This document shows positions 5,253 to 6,301 of a stretch of DNA of 6,301 nucleotides, piece by piece. The notes beneath the pieces are model-generated. The model searched no databases. It saw only the letters and a program-made list of their open reading frames with translations, and had not been told where the DNA came from. Source of the stretch: Planctomycetota bacterium (GTDB lineage Bacteria; Planctomycetota; UBA1135; UBA2386); assembly GCA_020425885.1 (NCBI GenBank), contig JAGQRA010000586.1, positions 1 through 6,301 on the forward strand. The letters run 5' to 3'. Both the position numbers and the translations under genes were made by a program. Each line of letters opens with the position of its first letter. Position 1 is the stretch's first letter.

Positions 5253-6301
5253 CTAGCGGACGAGCTTGGTGTAGCGATAGTAGGCCTGCAGACTGAGCAG
5301 CCGCAGCGCGCCCGTGACGATGCGCGAGTGCCCGCCGGCCGGTTCCCAGCTGCCGGCGAACTCACCGTCGGTCAGCCGTGCATCGGCGATGCCCTGCAGC
5401 CGTTTGCTCCACGCCTTCCAGTCGCCGCCGCCGACCTGGAACAACGCGTAGCTGGTCCAGTAGGCCTCCCACGGTTCGTCGGTCCGGGCCTTCGCCCCGA
5501 GCAGCTTCGCCGCGGCGACCATCGAGGGCGTCGACTTCGGCTCCTGGCCGGCGAAGAACCGGCAGAACAGCGTGGCCGCGGTCTCGGCGGTCGTGAGCTT
5601 GTCGGCGGCCGGCTGGGTGTCGAACCAGGCGATCACTTCGGCGGGTCTGGCCGGTGGTTCCTGGGCGAAGAACTCGGCCGAGGCCAGCGCCATCAAGGCC
5701 GTCGCCGTCGACATGCAGTCGGAGGTGGTGCCATCGCCGAAGCCGCCGTCGGCCTGGCGGTGGGCACCGAGCCAGGCGAGGCCGTCTTGCAGCGCAGGGC
5801 GCAGCGGCCATGCAATCGACAGGCCGAAGGCCTCGGCCATGACGTAGGTCGCGAGAGCATGCAGGCGGACCTCGTCGGGGCCGCGTTGACCGAAGCGGCC
5901 GTCGTCGTCCTGCTGATCGAGGAGCCAACCGATGCCGCGGCTCAAGGGCTCGGTGAACGGGCCGCCGCGCAGCGTGTTGCCGTCGCCGAGCAGGCTCAGC
6001 ATCAGCAGCGCGGTGCCTTCGAGGTCGGCGTTGCCTGCCGCATCCGGCAGGCTGCCGTCGGCCGATTGCTGCTGCAGCAGCCATGACCTCGTGCCGCTCG
6101 GAGCCTCGCCGAACCTGGCCATCGCGATGCCCTTGCCGCCGCCGCGCCCGCCGTAGCGCCCGCCGGCGCCACCGCCGAGCCCGTCTTCCCGGCCGGGTCG
6201 GGCGCGCGTCAGGCAGCCGACCGCCTGTGCCTGCACCGCCGGCTTGTCCTGCCGGACCACGCGCGGCGCGAAGGCGATGAACGGGCGCGGTCCGAGGTCG
6301 A
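5253..6301 (-). CDS. Prenyltransferase/squalene-oxidase repeat protein (partial, N-terminus off right edge)
   Basis: The frame ends with TAG at 5255-5253 and stays open to the right edge, giving 348 visible residues. A GTG at 6260 could be a start, but the sequence before it reads as protein too (DLGPRPFIAFAPR), so I treat the gene as 5'-truncated. Residues about 40-55 are Gly/Arg-rich (GLGGGAGGRYGGRGGG), a linker type often seen before this domain in planctomycetes. Three QW-like repeats follow at about 50-residue spacing: WLLQQQSADGSL (73-84), WLLDQQDDDGRF (125-136) and WLGAHRQADGGF (176-187). Further helices rich in Ala/Leu end at YRYTKLVR. The pattern predicts an alpha/alpha-toroid like squalene cyclases. 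The catalytic DxDD motif is not seen, so it is probably not a terpene cyclase; a scaffold or binding role is my inference. Confidence 0.8.
   Translation of the reverse strand, partial: DLGPRPFIAFAPRVVRQDKPAVQAQAVGCLTRARPGREDGLGGGAGGRYGGRGGGKGIAMARFGEAPSGTRSWLLQQQSADGSLPDAAGNADLEGTALLMLSLLGDGNTLRGGPFTEPLSRGIGWLLDQQDDDGRFGQRGPDEVRLHALATYVMAEAFGLSIAWPLRPALQDGLAWLGAHRQADGGFGDGTTSDCMSTATALMALASAEFFAQEPPARPAEVIAWFDTQPAADKLTTAETAATLFCRFFAGQEPKSTPSMVAAAKLLGAKARTDEPWEAYWTSYALFQVGGGDWKAWSKRLQGIADARLTDGEFAGSWEPAGGHSRIVTGALRLLSLQAYYRYTKLVR

Noticed and set aside
4332..6086. Long plus-strand open frame (584 codons) across the right half
   Set aside because: It is antisense to two recognisable minus-strand genes, overlaps the propeller gene's 3' end, and shows no recognisable domain.
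1..6301. CRISPR array, rRNA or tRNA genes
   Set aside because: No short regularly spaced identical repeats with variable spacers and no structural RNA signatures were seen.

Overview
The window comes from a high-GC bacterium, most likely a planctomycete. The indicators are a secreted S1-family sulfatase with a C-terminal beta-sandwich, a kelch-like repeat protein ending in the 'GCG...PGC' module I associate with planctomycete secreted proteins, a squalene-cyclase-fold repeat protein behind a Gly-rich linker, and a Trx7/PDZ redox protein. Species cannot be assigned from this sequence.

Layout, left to right. Positions 1-820 (minus strand, runs off the left edge) hold a secreted thioredoxin-fold protein whose frame contains two in-frame UGA codons exactly where a CxxC redox pair is expected. 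I read it as a selenoprotein with a UxxU motif, followed by a CxxCH motif and the start of a PDZ domain. Positions 821-963 are a divergent intergenic region. Positions 964-2994 (plus) encode the sulfatase. Positions 3065-4537 (plus) encode a secreted six-repeat propeller protein. Positions 4545-4632 are a second, 94% identical copy of the last 88 bases of the sulfatase gene, with no gene body. Positions 4641-5204 (minus) encode a DUF4287/DUF5655 protein. Positions 5253-6301 (minus, 5' end off the right edge) encode a prenyltransferase/squalene-oxidase-repeat protein.

Two things stand out. The first is the double-UGA redox gene, which ordinary gene callers would cut to a 68-residue fragment or call a pseudogene. 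The second is the architecture around the propeller gene: it lies between two 88-bp direct repeats of the sulfatase 3' end, and codon use shifts towards A/T-ending codons inside the segment. A hairpin carrying the stop codons of both convergent genes survives only at the distal repeat. This suggests that the sulfatase gene once ended at 4632 and that a segment of about 1.6 kb was inserted or duplicated there.

The genes do not form one evident pathway. The redox protein, sulfatase and propeller protein look exported, which fits a polysaccharide-degrading, surface-active lifestyle. The two right-hand minus-strand genes may be co-transcribed.
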